Source: Azoarcus sp. TTM-91 (lineage in GTDB: Bacteria; Pseudomonadota; Gammaproteobacteria; Burkholderiales; Rhodocyclaceae). Taken from it: DNA of 64,000 bases. The stretch is from the NCBI RefSeq assembly GCF_012911025.1, contig NZ_WUEI01000014.1:1-64000 (forward strand), read 5' to 3'. Below, piece by piece: positions 18,437-27,387 of the stretch (position 1 is the first letter of the stretch; every line of letters starts with the position of its first letter). Position numbers and translations under genes: made by a program. Under the pieces are notes generated by a model. It was not told where the DNA came from. It did not search any database and saw only the letters and a program-made list of their open reading frames with translations.

Positions 18437-18703
18437 TCAGGGCGCAGATTCTAGCGGAAAAGCCCGGCAATAGGCACGAACGGCCTCTGCGTCCAGCCGA
18501 TAACGGCAAAGCTCGCTCTCGCCGTGAAGGAGCACCGGCACGGCTTCATCCCATTTCGCCTCAAGCTCGGGATCGGCGTCCACGTCCAGAACCGCAACGG
18601 TCCAGCCGAATTCATGGGCGATGGGCGCCAGTTCATCGACGAGTTCATGGCATAGGTGACACCACTCGCGGCTCAGCACGGTAAAAGTGGCGACCGCGTT
18701 CAC
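18437..18703 (-). CDS. Small glutaredoxin/thioredoxin-fold protein (DUF836-like)
   Basis: It has 88 residues with a thioredoxin-like start ([15 protein letters not shown]) and a CxxC redox pair, Cys15 and Cys18, followed by [11 protein letters not shown], where VPV is the usual cis-Pro position. This fits the short glutaredoxin-like DUF836 family. A thiol redox role is inferred; partner and substrate are unknown. The start overlaps the mucD stop by four bases, so it belongs to the sigma-E operon, and a terminator-like hairpin follows. The same gene position next to mucD and lepA recurs in betaproteobacteria. Confidence 0.82.
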   Translation of the reverse strand: MNAVATFTVLSREWCHLCHELVDELAPIAHEFGWTVAVLDVDADPELEAKWDEAVPVLLHGESELCRYRLDAEAVRAYCRAFPLESAP

Positions 18704-20109
18704 TTGTCCGCCCTCAGGCCGACATAGGATGCTGCTTCTCCGCGCCTGACCAGCAGCGTGACCTGCTGTCCTTCCTTGAGGGAGCTGACGAGACGATTGA
18801 ACTCGTCCACCGATTTCAGCCGGGATTGCTTGCCTGCCGTCACGATCGCCATTACCACGTCGCCCTGCTGGAGCTCCGCTCTCGCCGCCGGGCCCTGGAC
18901 ACGCTCGACCACCACCCCTTCCTGCTCACCCATCTCCTTCCGTTGGGCTGGCGTGGGCGGCAGCACGACCAAGCCTAGCCGGTTCGGAGCTGCCTGGCCC
19001 TTGGTCGGCGTCTTGCGCGCGGCGGCCGGGTCCTGCCACTCGCCCACACTCACCATCAAATCCCGTTGCGTGCCGCTGCGCACCACCTGCATCGGCACCT
19101 TGGCGCCAGGCCGGCTGGAGGCAACGATGCGCGGCAGATCGCTGGAATTGTCCACCGGCTTGCCATCGAAGCGGACGATGACGTCGCCCTGCTCCACGCC
19201 CGCTTTTGCCGCAGGCCCACTTGGCTCCACCGCGCTCACCAACGCCCCTGCTGCGCGCTTCAAGCCAAAACTGTCGGCAAGATCGCGGGAAACCTCCTGG
19301 ATGGCGACACCGATACGCCCCCGCTGCACCCTGCCCGCATTGCGCAGTTGCTGCTGCACATCCATCGCCACATCAATCGGGATCGCGAAGGAAAGCCCCA
19401 TGAACCCGCCAGTACGACTGTATATCTGCGAATTGATGCCAACCACCTCGCCTTGGAGATTGAACAAGGGGCCACCGGAATTGCCTGGATTGATCGCAAC
19501 ATCAGTCTGGATGAAGGGGACGAAGTTTTCGTCGGGCAGGCTGCGCCCCTTGGCGCTGACAATTCCCGCCGTCACCGTCTGGTCGAAACCGAAAGGCGAG
19601 CCGATCGCGACCACCCACTCACCGACCTTGAGGCGCGCCGGGTCGCCCAACACCACCCGCGGTAAGGCCGCTGCCTCGATCTTGATCAGCGCGATATCGC
19701 TGCGCAGGTCAGCCCCCACCACCGTGGCGCGAAACTCCCGTTTATCCGCCAGGCGGACAAGAATCTCTTCCGCCTCGTCAACTACGTGGGCATTGGTCAG
19801 GATGTAGCCATCCGCGCTGATGATGAAGCCGGAACCCAGGGAGCGGTTGTCCGGATCCAGGCGGGGCCCATCCTGGTGCCTCGGAATGAAGCGCCGGAAG
19901 AAATCGAACATGGGGTCGTTCTCATCCAGCCCTGGCACGCCGGCCTGCGACGGCGCCCGTGTCTGCATCGTGCTGATATTGACCACCGCCCTCCCCTGCC
20001 GCTCCACCAACTGGGTGAAGTCCGGCAGGGTCACGCCCGCCGCCAACGCGAGCAAAGGAAGAGCCATCGCGAAGCCCACCGCCACTATCCGTGAGACAAA
20101 GCCCATCAT
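18700..20109 (-). CDS. mucD: Periplasmic serine protease MucD/DegQ (Do family)
   Basis: Periplasmic quality-control protease and chaperone that degrades misfolded envelope proteins and in Pseudomonas dampens the RseA-cleavage pathway. It has 469 residues: signal peptide 1-24 (hydrophobic run ending ALAA), trypsin-like domain with triad His108 (TNAHVV), Asp138 (SDIAL) and Ser211 (GNSGGP), then two PDZ domains (about 255-345 and 370-465). ATG 20109 overlaps the rseC stop as ATGA and directly begins a signal peptide; the open frame extends a further 125 codons into rseC without homology. It is fifth in the rpoE run, as in the Pseudomonas algU-mucABCD cluster. Confidence 0.94.
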   Translation of the reverse strand: MMGFVSRIVAVGFAMALPLLALAAGVTLPDFTQLVERQGRAVVNISTMQTRAPSQAGVPGLDENDPMFDFFRRFIPRHQDGPRLDPDNRSLGSGFIISADGYILTNAHVVDEAEEILVRLADKREFRATVVGADLRSDIALIKIEAAALPRVVLGDPARLKVGEWVVAIGSPFGFDQTVTAGIVSAKGRSLPDENFVPFIQTDVAINPGNSGGPLFNLQGEVVGINSQIYSRTGGFMGLSFAIPIDVAMDVQQQLRNAGRVQRGRIGVAIQEVSRDLADSFGLKRAAGALVSAVEPSGPAAKAGVEQGDVIVRFDGKPVDNSSDLPRIVASSRPGAKVPMQVVRSGTQRDLMVSVGEWQDPAAARKTPTKGQAAPNRLGLVVLPPTPAQRKEMGEQEGVVVERVQGPAARAELQQGDVVMAIVTAGKQSRLKSVDEFNRLVSSLKEGQQVTLLVRRGEAASYVGLRADK

Positions 20110-20564
20110 TTGTCCTGCACCCCTCCCTGCGGGCATCTCATACCACGGGCAAGAACCTGCACGCCTAGCCCCGAAGCCCAGCGCAAACGCCTGGCCAGAA
20201 AACGATTCATTCCCAATGCCAAAGCCAGCCCGCTCGCCCCACCCAATGCAACCCCAAGATCCCCAGGGTAAACTAGGCCGGCCAAAGCGCCTCCGGACAA
20301 AAGCAGAAAAATACTCAAGCCATAGGACAAAAAGGCTGCCTTCAATGGCGCCCCTTCCTGCACCTGAAGGCTCACTTCGTCTCCCACCCCCGCACCGATC
20401 CGGTTCTCCAAAACAAAAACCGAGCTCTTCTTGCCGAAGACCTCGGTAATCCTTGCCGCTCCGCATCCCCCAGGCTCGGCACAACGACCACAGCCGTGGC
20501 TCGTTGCCGCTCTCACCCAGACCAGACCGTCAGCTACCCGCTCGACCCGCCCAGCAACTTCCAT
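20106..20564 (-). CDS. rseC: SoxR-reducing/positive regulator protein RseC (MucC)
   Basis: Inner-membrane protein of the sigma-E operon whose exact role is unclear; relatives take part in SoxR reduction (with the Rsx complex) and modulate sigma-E. It has 152 residues. The N-terminal soluble part has Cys25, Cys28 and Cys34 in CGRCAEPGGCG, a possible metal or redox site; two hydrophobic helices at about 75-120 follow. It sits between rseB (one-base gap) and mucD (four-base overlap), which fixes the identity despite low overall conservation. Confidence 0.88.
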   Translation of the reverse strand: MEVAGRVERVADGLVWVRAATSHGCGRCAEPGGCGAARITEVFGKKSSVFVLENRIGAGVGDEVSLQVQEGAPLKAAFLSYGLSIFLLLSGGALAGLVYPGDLGVALGGASGLALALGMNRFLARRLRWASGLGVQVLARGMRCPQGGVQDK

Positions 20565-20565
20565 A

Positions 20566-21546
20566 TCAACTAGAGGGCTCGACTCCGTCTGCGAGCTGCC
20601 GCAAGGCCTTCAGCGGAACCTCGCCCAGAGCGGTAATCCGGTGCCCCCCCGCCATCCGGCGGTAGATATTGATCGCCCCACTTGCACTGATCTCATTCCC
20701 CTGGGCTTCTTCGCCAGCCCCGGCTGGCTCGATGAAAAGCGAAATCGAAGCCATGCCATCCCCATAAACCATATGCACCGTCTTGTCGTGTTCATTGCCC
20801 AAGGGGCGCATGACCACCGAGATCAGAGCAAACCCTGGCAAAGCTGCACGAACGGCCCAGCCACTCTCGCTCTTGGCCACCTCGCTGCCACGGGCATTGA
20901 CCACCTTCCAGCCTTCCGCTTTCGGGTAGCTGCTCTTAAGCAGCCGACGTTCGATTTCGCCGCCTATCTTCACTTCGCTGAACGAGATTTGCTCTACCAC
21001 CTCGCCCTTCTCATCGAGCATCTTCGACTTCAGCAAGAGGCCGGACTGAGCCTCTGCCCATAAGACATAGCCATACCGGAGGTCGTCTTTCGGTTCAAGA
21101 ACGATGGCCTGGGCCTCAAGGCCAGCCACACGTCCCATTTCGCCTGTTCGGATGCGATACCTGTCCGCCAGCCCGGCAAAAGACGGTGAGGCGCCAGGAA
21201 TCCTGGCAGGGAAGGCTCTACGCCCCACTGGTTGGTCGATGATGATGATCTTCTGTTCCGGCAGCACGCACCGCACTTCCCCGCCACTGCGGACTACTTC
21301 CCGAGGGCTCCCGTCCAGAACCTCCAGCCGCTCATATTCGCCACTAGCATCCACCTTATGTGCAATGCGCGACGTTTCCATCTGCTGCCCGGACTGATAG
21401 GTGAAGGTGCCAACGTAGTTCAAACGCTGGCTCGCCACCGCAATTCGCGACAGCCAGGAAAGAGGATCTCCCTCAGGAGCTTGTGCTAACGCCGGCGTAC
21501 CGAGCAGAGCCGTGCAGATTCCGAGCACGGCCGTGAAACACCTCAT
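20566..21546 (-). CDS. rseB: Sigma-E regulatory protein RseB (MucB)
   Basis: Periplasmic protein that binds the anti-sigma factor RseA and shields it from DegS-type cleavage until envelope stress releases it. It has 326 residues: signal peptide 1-21 (ends TPALAQA), a large LolA-like domain (QRLNYVGTFTYQSGQQMETSRIAH region onward) and a smaller C-terminal domain. The start overlaps the rseA stop as ATGA, suggesting coupled synthesis of the two partners. rseC follows after one base. Confidence 0.93.
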   Translation of the reverse strand: MRCFTAVLGICTALLGTPALAQAPEGDPLSWLSRIAVASQRLNYVGTFTYQSGQQMETSRIAHKVDASGEYERLEVLDGSPREVVRSGGEVRCVLPEQKIIIIDQPVGRRAFPARIPGASPSFAGLADRYRIRTGEMGRVAGLEAQAIVLEPKDDLRYGYVLWAEAQSGLLLKSKMLDEKGEVVEQISFSEVKIGGEIERRLLKSSYPKAEGWKVVNARGSEVAKSESGWAVRAALPGFALISVVMRPLGNEHDKTVHMVYGDGMASISLFIEPAGAGEEAQGNEISASGAINIYRRMAGGHRITALGEVPLKALRQLADGVEPSS

Positions 21547-22103
21547 CGCTCGATGTCCTGCCGTGGCTCCGACACCGCCCTGACATACTGAACCGCACCC
21601 GACATCGGCCCTGCGCCGACACCCTGATGGGCAAAGAGATACTCCCTGTGCAGATCATTCGCATTGGCGGGACGACTGATGCGCGGAACCGCGGTCAGAG
21701 ACACCGGGGCAATGCCGGCAGGCGCGGTCGCGACACGCTGTGCCACGTTCATCTGCTGAGCAGGCGCCTGCGGATCGGAGTAAAGAGTGCTTGCCACCCA
21801 GCCGACTGCTGCAACGCCCATCACCGATGCGGCGATAGGCATCAGCGACTGCCACGCGCTGCGGCCCGCGCTGGGTGCCGACGAAGGCGCGAGCACGGTC
21901 GGGGCTGCATCGATTTCAGTCATGACCCTAGAAAGAAACTGCGGGCCACTCACATCTCCATCGCCTCGCAGTGCGTCGCCGATCAAGCAATAGGAGGCCC
22001 ATGCCCTTCTCAGCTCCCGGTCATTCTTCAGCCCTTGAAATACAGGGCGTGCTGAATGCTCATCCAAGTCACCATCCAGCAGTGCAGACAGCTTGTCCTT
22101 CAT
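21543..22103 (-). CDS. rseA: Anti-sigma-E factor RseA (MucA)
   Basis: Single-pass inner-membrane anti-sigma factor that holds sigma-E inactive. It has 186 residues: cytoplasmic sigma-binding domain (about 1-65: MKDKLSALLDGDLDE, ELRRAWASYCLIGDALRG), one transmembrane helix (about 88-108, LMPIAASVMGVAAVGWVA), and a periplasmic tail that RseB would bind. ATG 22103, eight bases after the rpoE stop, gives the standard MKxKLSALxDGE-type start; longer frames run back into rpoE. It overlaps rseB by four bases. Confidence 0.93.
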   Translation of the reverse strand: MKDKLSALLDGDLDEHSARPVFQGLKNDRELRRAWASYCLIGDALRGDGDVSGPQFLSRVMTEIDAAPTVLAPSSAPSAGRSAWQSLMPIAASVMGVAAVGWVASTLYSDPQAPAQQMNVAQRVATAPAGIAPVSLTAVPRISRPANANDLHREYLFAHQGVGAGPMSGAVQYVRAVSEPRQDIER

Positions 22104-22111
22104 ACGAACAC

Positions 22112-22711
22112 CTACCAACGTTTGTCTGGAGCCGTATCTAGCAACGGCCTCAGTCGTTCCGCTATCGCCTCGCGGGCGCGAAAAATCCGCGACCGCACCG
22201 TCCCGATCGGGCACTCCATAATGTTGGCAATCTCTTCGTAGCTGAGCCCTTCCAGCTCGCGCAGCATGATTGCCGTCCTCAGCTCCTCGGGCAGTTCGGC
22301 CATGGCCGCATCCACCGTCTCGCCGATCTGCCTCGTCATCAACAGCCGCTCTGGCGTGTTGATGTCGCGCAACTGGTCGCCATCCTCGAAAGTCTCCGCC
22401 TCTTCTGAGTCGAAGCCCGTCGATGTCGGCGCCCGTCTACCCTGTGAAACCAGGTAGTTCTTCGCCGTATTGATCCCGATCCGGTAAAGCCAGGTATAGA
22501 ACGCGCTGTCGCCCCGGAAGGAACCAAGCGCCCGGTAGGCCTTGATGAAGGTCTCCTGCGCCACGTCCTCGACTTCCGCCGGATCGCGAATCAACCTGGA
22601 AAGCAGCCTGTGCAGCTTCCGCTGGTACTTGGATACCAACAAGCCGTAGGCCTGCTTGTCACCGCGCTGGACGCGCTCGACAAGCTGCTGATCGATCTCG
22701 CGATCACTCAT
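22112..22711 (-). CDS. rpoE: RNA polymerase sigma-E factor (RpoE/AlgU)
   Basis: Extracytoplasmic-function sigma factor for the envelope-stress regulon, first gene of the rpoE-rseABC-mucD run. It has 199 residues. Region 2 holds DVAQETFIKAYRALGSFRGDSAFYTW-type core and -10 recognition sequence (the motif starts near residue 49); region 4 holds LRELEGLSYEEIANIM followed by IGTVRSRIFRAREA for -35 recognition. ATG 22711 gives MSDREIDQQLVERVQRGD, the RpoE/AlgU start; the frame stays open 51 codons upstream without homology. A sigma-70-like promoter is proposed at 22755-22784; no convincing sigma-E promoter was found. Confidence 0.95.
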   Translation of the reverse strand: MSDREIDQQLVERVQRGDKQAYGLLVSKYQRKLHRLLSRLIRDPAEVEDVAQETFIKAYRALGSFRGDSAFYTWLYRIGINTAKNYLVSQGRRAPTSTGFDSEEAETFEDGDQLRDINTPERLLMTRQIGETVDAAMAELPEELRTAIMLRELEGLSYEEIANIMECPIGTVRSRIFRAREAIAERLRPLLDTAPDKRW

Positions 22712-22754
22712 GGGGGCGTTTTCTTCTTCGCGTTTGAGATGACAAAACCGCGCA

Positions 22755-22784
22755 AGTATAAGCGACCGCCCACTTTCTCGCCAA
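22755..22784 (-). promoter_or_regulatory. Candidate sigma-70 promoter of rpoE
   Basis: On the minus strand TTGGCG (22779-22784) and TATACT (22755-22760) are 18 bases apart, giving a leader of about 37 bases before the rpoE ATG. The hexamers match 4/6 and 5/6 consensus bases. The rest of the 227-base rpoE-nadB gap shows no better candidate for either direction. Confidence 0.4.
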
Positions 22785-22938
22785 AAGCCGGAAACAGAGA
22801 GACAGACACAGGGTGAAAAAATTAGTTCAGACGCCAGCAGGGGAATAGTGCACAGCACGGGCAAGAATCACGCTTCCTCCGTTAGCACTACCTCTTGCGT
22901 GATATATTTCAAAGCTTCGCTCCTGCCCGACCGACATC

Positions 22939-24540
22939 TTGTTAAAACAATACGATGTTCTAATCCTCGGCAGCGGCACGGCGGGACAATCGCTCGCCCT
23001 GCGCCTTGCCGACCGACTCAATGTCGCCCTGGTCACAAAACGCGAACTCACCGACAGCGCCAGTTCCTGGGCACAAGGTGGCATCGCAGCCGTTCTCGAT
23101 ACTACCGATAGCGTTGAAGACCACATACAGGACACCTTCACGGCGGGCGCAGGGCTCTGCGACCCAGCGTCGACACGCTTCGTGGTCGAACACAGCCGGG
23201 AAGCAATCGAATGGTTGATACACCGCGGCGTACCCTTCACCCGTGAGGACCACTCCAATCTCGGCTACCACCTGACCCGTGAGGGTGGCCACTCCCATCG
23301 GCGCATCATTCATGCCGCAGATGCCACCGGCGCGGCAGTCCAGGCCACCCTGGGCGAAGAAGTGCGTGCGCACCCGAACATTCATATCTACGAACACCAC
23401 ATTGCCGTCGATCTCATCATCGGCGACAAGGTAGGCCATCCCGGCGCCGGGTGCATGGGCGCCTATGTGCTGGATATCGGCTCCGACAAGGTTCTGACAT
23501 TCAGCGCCAGAAACACCGTCCTTGCCACCGGCGGGGCCGGCAAGGCCTATCTCTACACGACCAACCCGGATGTCGCGACTGGGGACGGCATCGCAATGGC
23601 ATGGCGGGCTGGATGCCGGGTGGCGAACATGGAATTCATCCAGTTCCACCCCACTTGTCTCTACCACCCCAGCGCGAAGTCCTTCCTGATTTCAGAAGCC
23701 GTTCGCGGAGAAGGTGGCTTACTCAAGCTGCCCGACGGCACCCGGTTCATGCCGGAGCATGATCCGAGAGCAGAGCTCGCCCCACGCGATATCGTCGCCC
23801 GTGCGATCGACTTCGAGATGAAGAAGCGCGGCCTGGATTGCGTACTCCTGGACATCAGCCACAAGCCGGCCGCATGGCTGCGGGACCATTTCCCCAACAT
23901 CCACGCACGCTGCCTCGAACTTGGCATAGACATCACCCGGGAGCCCATCCCGGTTGTGCCCGCAGCGCACTACACATGCGGCGGTATCCTTACCGACATG
24001 AGTGCCCGCACCGACGTGCTGAATCTCTACGCTGTCGGTGAATCCGCATGCACCGGGCTTCACGGCGCCAACCGCCTGGCCAGCAATTCTCTGCTGGAGT
24101 GCCTGGTATTTGGCGCCGCCGCAGCCGAGGACATTCTCGCCAAACCGGAAGCTGTCCCGAAGCCGCTTCCGGAGTGGGACGAAAGCCGCGTCACCGATGC
24201 CGATGAAGAGGTCGTGATCACCCACAACTGGGCCGAATTGCGCCGGGCTATGTGGGATTACGTCGGTATCGTACGGACGACGAAGCGGTTGCAGCGCGCC
24301 CAGCACAGGATTCGCCTCCTCGCACGGGAAATCGAGGAGTTCTATTCGAACTTCCGGGTATCCAACAACCTGATCGAACTGCGCAACTTGGTAGTCACCG
24401 CCGACTTGATAGTCCGCTGCGCGCTTCAACGCAAAGAGAGCCGTGGGCTGCACCATTCCCGTGACTACCCAGGCCTCCTCCCCAAAGCACGCAATACCAT
24501 ACTGCGCCCAAGCATCAGGCGGAGTCGGCGCTCTGTTTGA
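22939..24540 (+). CDS. nadB: L-aspartate oxidase NadB
   Basis: FAD enzyme that oxidises L-aspartate to iminoaspartate, the first step of de novo NAD synthesis; it can use oxygen or fumarate. It has 533 residues. The N-terminal dinucleotide-binding motif is [15 protein letters not shown]; active-site segments include [24 protein letters not shown], and YTCGGI with [15 protein letters not shown]. The C-terminal helical domain follows (about 420-520). The start is TTG at 22939, since no ATG or GTG fits before the flavin motif. It is divergent from rpoE, the same neighbour as in E. coli. Its 3' end overlaps the convergent ygfX-like gene by 26 bases. Confidence 0.94.
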   Translation: MLKQYDVLILGSGTAGQSLALRLADRLNVALVTKRELTDSASSWAQGGIAAVLDTTDSVEDHIQDTFTAGAGLCDPASTRFVVEHSREAIEWLIHRGVPFTREDHSNLGYHLTREGGHSHRRIIHAADATGAAVQATLGEEVRAHPNIHIYEHHIAVDLIIGDKVGHPGAGCMGAYVLDIGSDKVLTFSARNTVLATGGAGKAYLYTTNPDVATGDGIAMAWRAGCRVANMEFIQFHPTCLYHPSAKSFLISEAVRGEGGLLKLPDGTRFMPEHDPRAELAPRDIVARAIDFEMKKRGLDCVLLDISHKPAAWLRDHFPNIHARCLELGIDITREPIPVVPAAHYTCGGILTDMSARTDVLNLYAVGESACTGLHGANRLASNSLLECLVFGAAAAEDILAKPEAVPKPLPEWDESRVTDADEEVVITHNWAELRRAMWDYVGIVRTTKRLQRAQHRIRLLAREIEEFYSNFRVSNNLIELRNLVVTADLIVRCALQRKESRGLHHSRDYPGLLPKARNTILRPSIRRSRRSV

Positions 24541-24973
24541 AGGCCAACAACCGCAACCATATCCGAAGCGCGCGCCATTCCTCTCTCTTCATGTTTCGCG
24601 AAACGACCCCTAGGTGCAACGGCCATGGGGTCGTACGTGCCTCATCGTCGACCAGGCTCAACCAAAGAATAAAACCGAAATCGACAGCACCGGCCTGAAC
24701 CCGCAGCATTCTGATTTCGCCGCCACGCGCTGTTTTCAGGGAGCCATCCGGCTGCAGGACAAGATTGATTCCGGCCTTCGCCATCTCAGCCCTCACCGCC
24801 GCGCAAGCTGAGAGCGCAATAAGGCCCATCGAAAACAAATCCTGGATCGAAAAAGAGGAGGCATAAGCAAAAAGCGTCAGTCCTGCCGCAATGTGCAACA
24901 GCAGAACTGACGCCATGAACTCCCTGGAGGGAGTGAGCTGAATTACGCGTGGAAACGATACTCCCGCCTCCAC
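24515..24973 (-). CDS. YgfX-like membrane protein
   Basis: A 152-residue protein with two N-terminal transmembrane helices (about 20-37 and 44-62) and a soluble C-terminal part, the layout of YgfX/CptA. In E. coli YgfX was described as a membrane toxin paired with SdhE, though that role is debated. The match here is by topology, length and neighbourhood (between fabF and nadB, as in many betaproteobacteria), not by strong motifs. No SdhE-like gene is adjacent. The start is probably GTG at 24973, nine bases after fabF; an internal ATG at codon 20 is possible. It overlaps the nadB 3' end by 26 bases in convergent orientation. Confidence 0.6.
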   Translation of the reverse strand: MEAGVSFPRVIQLTPSREFMASVLLLHIAAGLTLFAYASSFSIQDLFSMGLIALSACAAVRAEMAKAGINLVLQPDGSLKTARGGEIRMLRVQAGAVDFGFILWLSLVDDEARTTPWPLHLGVVSRNMKREEWRALRIWLRLLAFKQSADSA

Positions 24974-24982
24974 GCTGATCGC

Positions 24983-26218
24983 CTATGCTTTACGGAAAAC
25001 TAGGGAACCGTTGGTCCCGCCAAAACCGAAATTATTCTTCAGCGCAAAATCAATCTTCATCGGACGAGCAACATTCGCACAGTAATCGAGATCGCATTCA
25101 GGATCCTGCTCGAAGATATTGATCGTCGGAGGCGAAACTTGGTGATGCAGTGCCAGTACGGTAAACACCGACTCAACACCACCAGCCCCGCCCAACAAAT
25201 GGCCCGTCATCGACTTGGTGGAATTAACCACCAAGCCTTTTGCGGCATCCAGGCCAAAAGCGAGTTTGATCGCATCAGTCTCGTTCTTGTCGCCCAGCGG
25301 CGTTGAGGTGCCATGAGCATTCAGATACTGAATCTGATCCGGATTGACGCCGGCATTCTTCATGGCATTCAGCATGCTGCGGCGCGGCCCGTCGGTGTCG
25401 GGCGCCGTCATGTGATACGCATCACCGCTCATGCCAAAACCGGCGAGCTCGGCATAGATCTTCGCTCCGCGGCGACGTGCGTGTTCGTACTCTTCAAGCA
25501 CAAGCACGCCTGCTCCCTCGCCAAGCACAAAGCCGTCCCTATCCTTGTCCCACGGCCGACTGGCGGTAGCGGGATCGTCATTCCGGGTAGACAAGGCTTT
25601 CGCTGAGGAGAAACCGCCGATCGCGAGCGAGGTCACGGTGGATTCGGCGCCACCGCAGACCATTACGTCCGCATCGCCGTACTCGATCGTCCGCGCGCCA
25701 CTGCCGATCGCGTGCAGGCCAGTGGTGCAGGCAGTCACCACGGCAAGGTTCGGCCCCTTCATACCAAACATGATCGAAAGATTTCCGGAGATCATGTTGA
25801 TGATCGTACCCGGGATAAAGAAGGGAGAAATCTTGCGAGGGCCACCACCGAGATAATCATCGTGGGTTTCCTCGATCATCGGCAGGCCGCCGATGCCGGA
25901 ACCTATATTGATGCCGATACGGTCTGCATTGGCATCCGTTACTTCAATTCCGGAATCGCGAATGGCCTGAATGCCGGCAGCCATCCCGTAATGAATGAAC
26001 ACGTCCATCCGCCGTGCCTCCTTGGGAGACAAATAGGCGGAGACATCAAAATCCTTCACTTCACCAGCGATTCTCGCGGCGAAATTGCTCGCATCGAAAC
26101 GCGTGATCGGGCCAATGCCGCTTTTTCCGGCAAGCACATTTTCCCAGGCTTCGGAAACGCTATTGCCGACCGGTGAGATAATTCCCAGTCCGGTGACGAC
26201 GACTCTACGACGCGACAC
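24983..26218 (-). CDS. fabF: Beta-ketoacyl-ACP synthase II
   Basis: Condensing enzyme that elongates acyl-ACP with malonyl-ACP in type II fatty acid synthesis; FabF also controls temperature-dependent cis-vaccenate formation. It has 411 residues, full length. The catalytic triad is Cys164 (VTACTTG), His302 ([11 protein letters not shown]) and His340 ([13 protein letters not shown]). The N-terminus [18 protein letters not shown] is typical. It follows acpP with an 84-base gap that contains a terminator-like hairpin, so its expression may be set below that of acpP. The ygfX-like gene follows. Confidence 0.97.
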   Translation of the reverse strand: MSRRRVVVTGLGIISPVGNSVSEAWENVLAGKSGIGPITRFDASNFAARIAGEVKDFDVSAYLSPKEARRMDVFIHYGMAAGIQAIRDSGIEVTDANADRIGINIGSGIGGLPMIEETHDDYLGGGPRKISPFFIPGTIINMISGNLSIMFGMKGPNLAVVTACTTGLHAIGSGARTIEYGDADVMVCGGAESTVTSLAIGGFSSAKALSTRNDDPATASRPWDKDRDGFVLGEGAGVLVLEEYEHARRRGAKIYAELAGFGMSGDAYHMTAPDTDGPRRSMLNAMKNAGVNPDQIQYLNAHGTSTPLGDKNETDAIKLAFGLDAAKGLVVNSTKSMTGHLLGGAGGVESVFTVLALHHQVSPPTINIFEQDPECDLDYCANVARPMKIDFALKNNFGFGGTNGSLVFRKA

Positions 26219-26251
26219 AGGCTAACTCCGTATGAAAATCAGGGCGGAGAG

Positions 26252-26290
26252 AAAAAGACCGATCCGGATCTCGCTCATCGCGAGACCCGG
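26252..26290 (-). terminator. Terminator-like hairpin (attenuator) between acpP and fabF
   Basis: Minus strand: an 11-base stem (26280-26290 with 26264-26274, one G-U pair) and a five-base loop, then five T at 26252-26256 after a seven-base spacer. The spacer weakens it, so partial read-through into fabF is likely. ACP is needed in large excess over FabF, which would suit an attenuator. Confidence 0.45.
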
Positions 26291-26302
26291 AAGGAAAACG
26301 GA

Positions 26303-26542
26303 TTACTTCTTCAGGTGAGCGTTGACGTAGTCAATCGCCTGCTGGACGGTCGTGATCTTCTCTGCTTCCTCGTCCGGGATTTCGCACTCGAATTCTTCTT
26401 CCAGCGCCATAACCAGTTCCACGGTGTCCAGCGAATCCGCGCCCAGATCGTCCACGAACGAAGACTCGTTCTTGATCTCCGATTCGTTTACGCCAAGTTG
26501 CTCAGCGACGATCTTCTTGACGCGCTGTTCGATGTTCTCCAT
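26303..26542 (-). CDS. acpP: Acyl carrier protein
   Basis: Small acidic carrier that holds growing acyl chains on phosphopantetheine attached by AcpS, and passes them to FabD, FabH, FabG, FabF and PlsX, all encoded nearby. It has 79 residues; the attachment serine is Ser37 in GADSLD. AAGGAG seven bases before ATG 26542 fixes the start; a TTG two codons upstream has no such support. A terminator-like hairpin precedes it (after fabG) and another follows, with an extended -10 promoter between, suggesting acpP is also transcribed alone, as in E. coli. Confidence 0.97.
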   Translation of the reverse strand: MENIEQRVKKIVAEQLGVNESEIKNESSFVDDLGADSLDTVELVMALEEEFECEIPDEEAEKITTVQQAIDYVNAHLKK

Positions 26543-26594
26543 GAACAAACTCCTTCCCTGAAAGATGCAGGTATGTAAGAAAAAAAGCCGGCGT

Positions 26595-26603
26595 ATTCTA
26601 CCA
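26595..26603 (-). promoter_or_regulatory. Candidate extended -10 promoter of acpP
   Basis: The minus strand reads TGGTAGAAT, an extended -10 element, 52 bases before the acpP ATG and right after the T-run of the fabG terminator. No good -35 hexamer is present, as expected for extended -10 promoters. Confidence 0.4.
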
Positions 26604-26637
26604 AAAAGGACCGCATCCGCTATCGCGGCCTGCGGTC
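26603..26637 (-). terminator. Terminator at the end of fabG
   Basis: Minus strand: GACCGCA pairs with TGCGGTC, an inner CCGC/GCGG stem closes a GATA loop, and five T follow after one C. The stem begins within the fabG stop codon. It separates the fabHDG transcript from acpP. Confidence 0.7.
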
Positions 26638-27385
26638 AGGACATGTACATGCCGCCGTTGACATGCAGCGTCGTTCCTGTGACGTAGGCCGCCGCCGGCG
26701 AGGCCAGGAAAGCGACCGCAGCAGCGATCTCCTCCGGCCGCCCCAGGCGCCCTAGCGCAATCTGCCCCAGCAACGCGTCGCGCGAGGCGTCCGGCAGTGC
26801 CTTGGTCATGTCAGTGTCGATGAAGCCCGGCGCCACGCAGTTGACCGTGATGTTGCGGCTGCCGAGTTCACGCGCCAGCGCCCGGCTCATGCCGGCGACG
26901 CCAGCCTTTGCCGCAGCATAGTTGGCTTGTCCGGGATTGCCAGCGCTGCCGACTACCGACGTAATGTTGATGATGCGGCCTTGTCTGGCCTTCATCATGC
27001 CGCGCATCACCAGACGGGAGAACCGGAAGACAGCCTTCAGATTGGTGTCGATAACCGAATCCCATTCCTCATCCTTCATCCGCATCGCGAGGTTGTCGCG
27101 GGTGATACCGGCATTGTTCACGAGGATGGTAACGGCACCATGGAGCTTTTCGATCTCGCCGATCAGCGCTTCGCTGGCGGCGGCATCGGTCACATCTACC
27201 GCAAGACCGCTTCCTTTGATGCCTGCATCCGCCAGCGCCTTGGCGATGTCCGCGGCGCCGGCAGCAGTGGTAGCTGTACCGACCACGGTCGCCCCGAGGC
27301 GCCCCAGTTCCATTGCCACCGCCCGGCCGATACCACGGGAGGCGCCCGTAACCAGCGCAACCTGTCCTTCAAGGGAGAAACTCAT
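26636..27385 (-). CDS. fabG: 3-oxoacyl-ACP reductase
   Basis: NADPH-dependent short-chain reductase performing the first reduction of each fatty acid elongation cycle. It has 249 residues. Rossmann motif TGASRGIGR (13-21), NNAG (90-93), and catalytic Ser143, Tyr156 and Lys160 (SVVGSAGNPGQANYAAAKAG); it ends with the family tail GTTLHVNGGMYMS. The start is two bases after the fabD stop. It is followed by a terminator hairpin overlapping its own stop codon. Confidence 0.97.
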   Translation of the reverse strand: MSFSLEGQVALVTGASRGIGRAVAMELGRLGATVVGTATTAAGAADIAKALADAGIKGSGLAVDVTDAAASEALIGEIEKLHGAVTILVNNAGITRDNLAMRMKDEEWDSVIDTNLKAVFRFSRLVMRGMMKARQGRIINITSVVGSAGNPGQANYAAAKAGVAGMSRALARELGSRNITVNCVAPGFIDTDMTKALPDASRDALLGQIALGRLGRPEEIAAAVAFLASPAAAYVTGTTLHVNGGMYMS

Positions 27386-27387
27386 CC

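Noticed and set aside
22828-22832. Possible sigma-E -10 (TCTGA on the minus strand) upstream of rpoE
   Set aside because: No GAACTT-like -35 lies 15-17 bases upstream, so autoregulation from this site is not supported by sequence.
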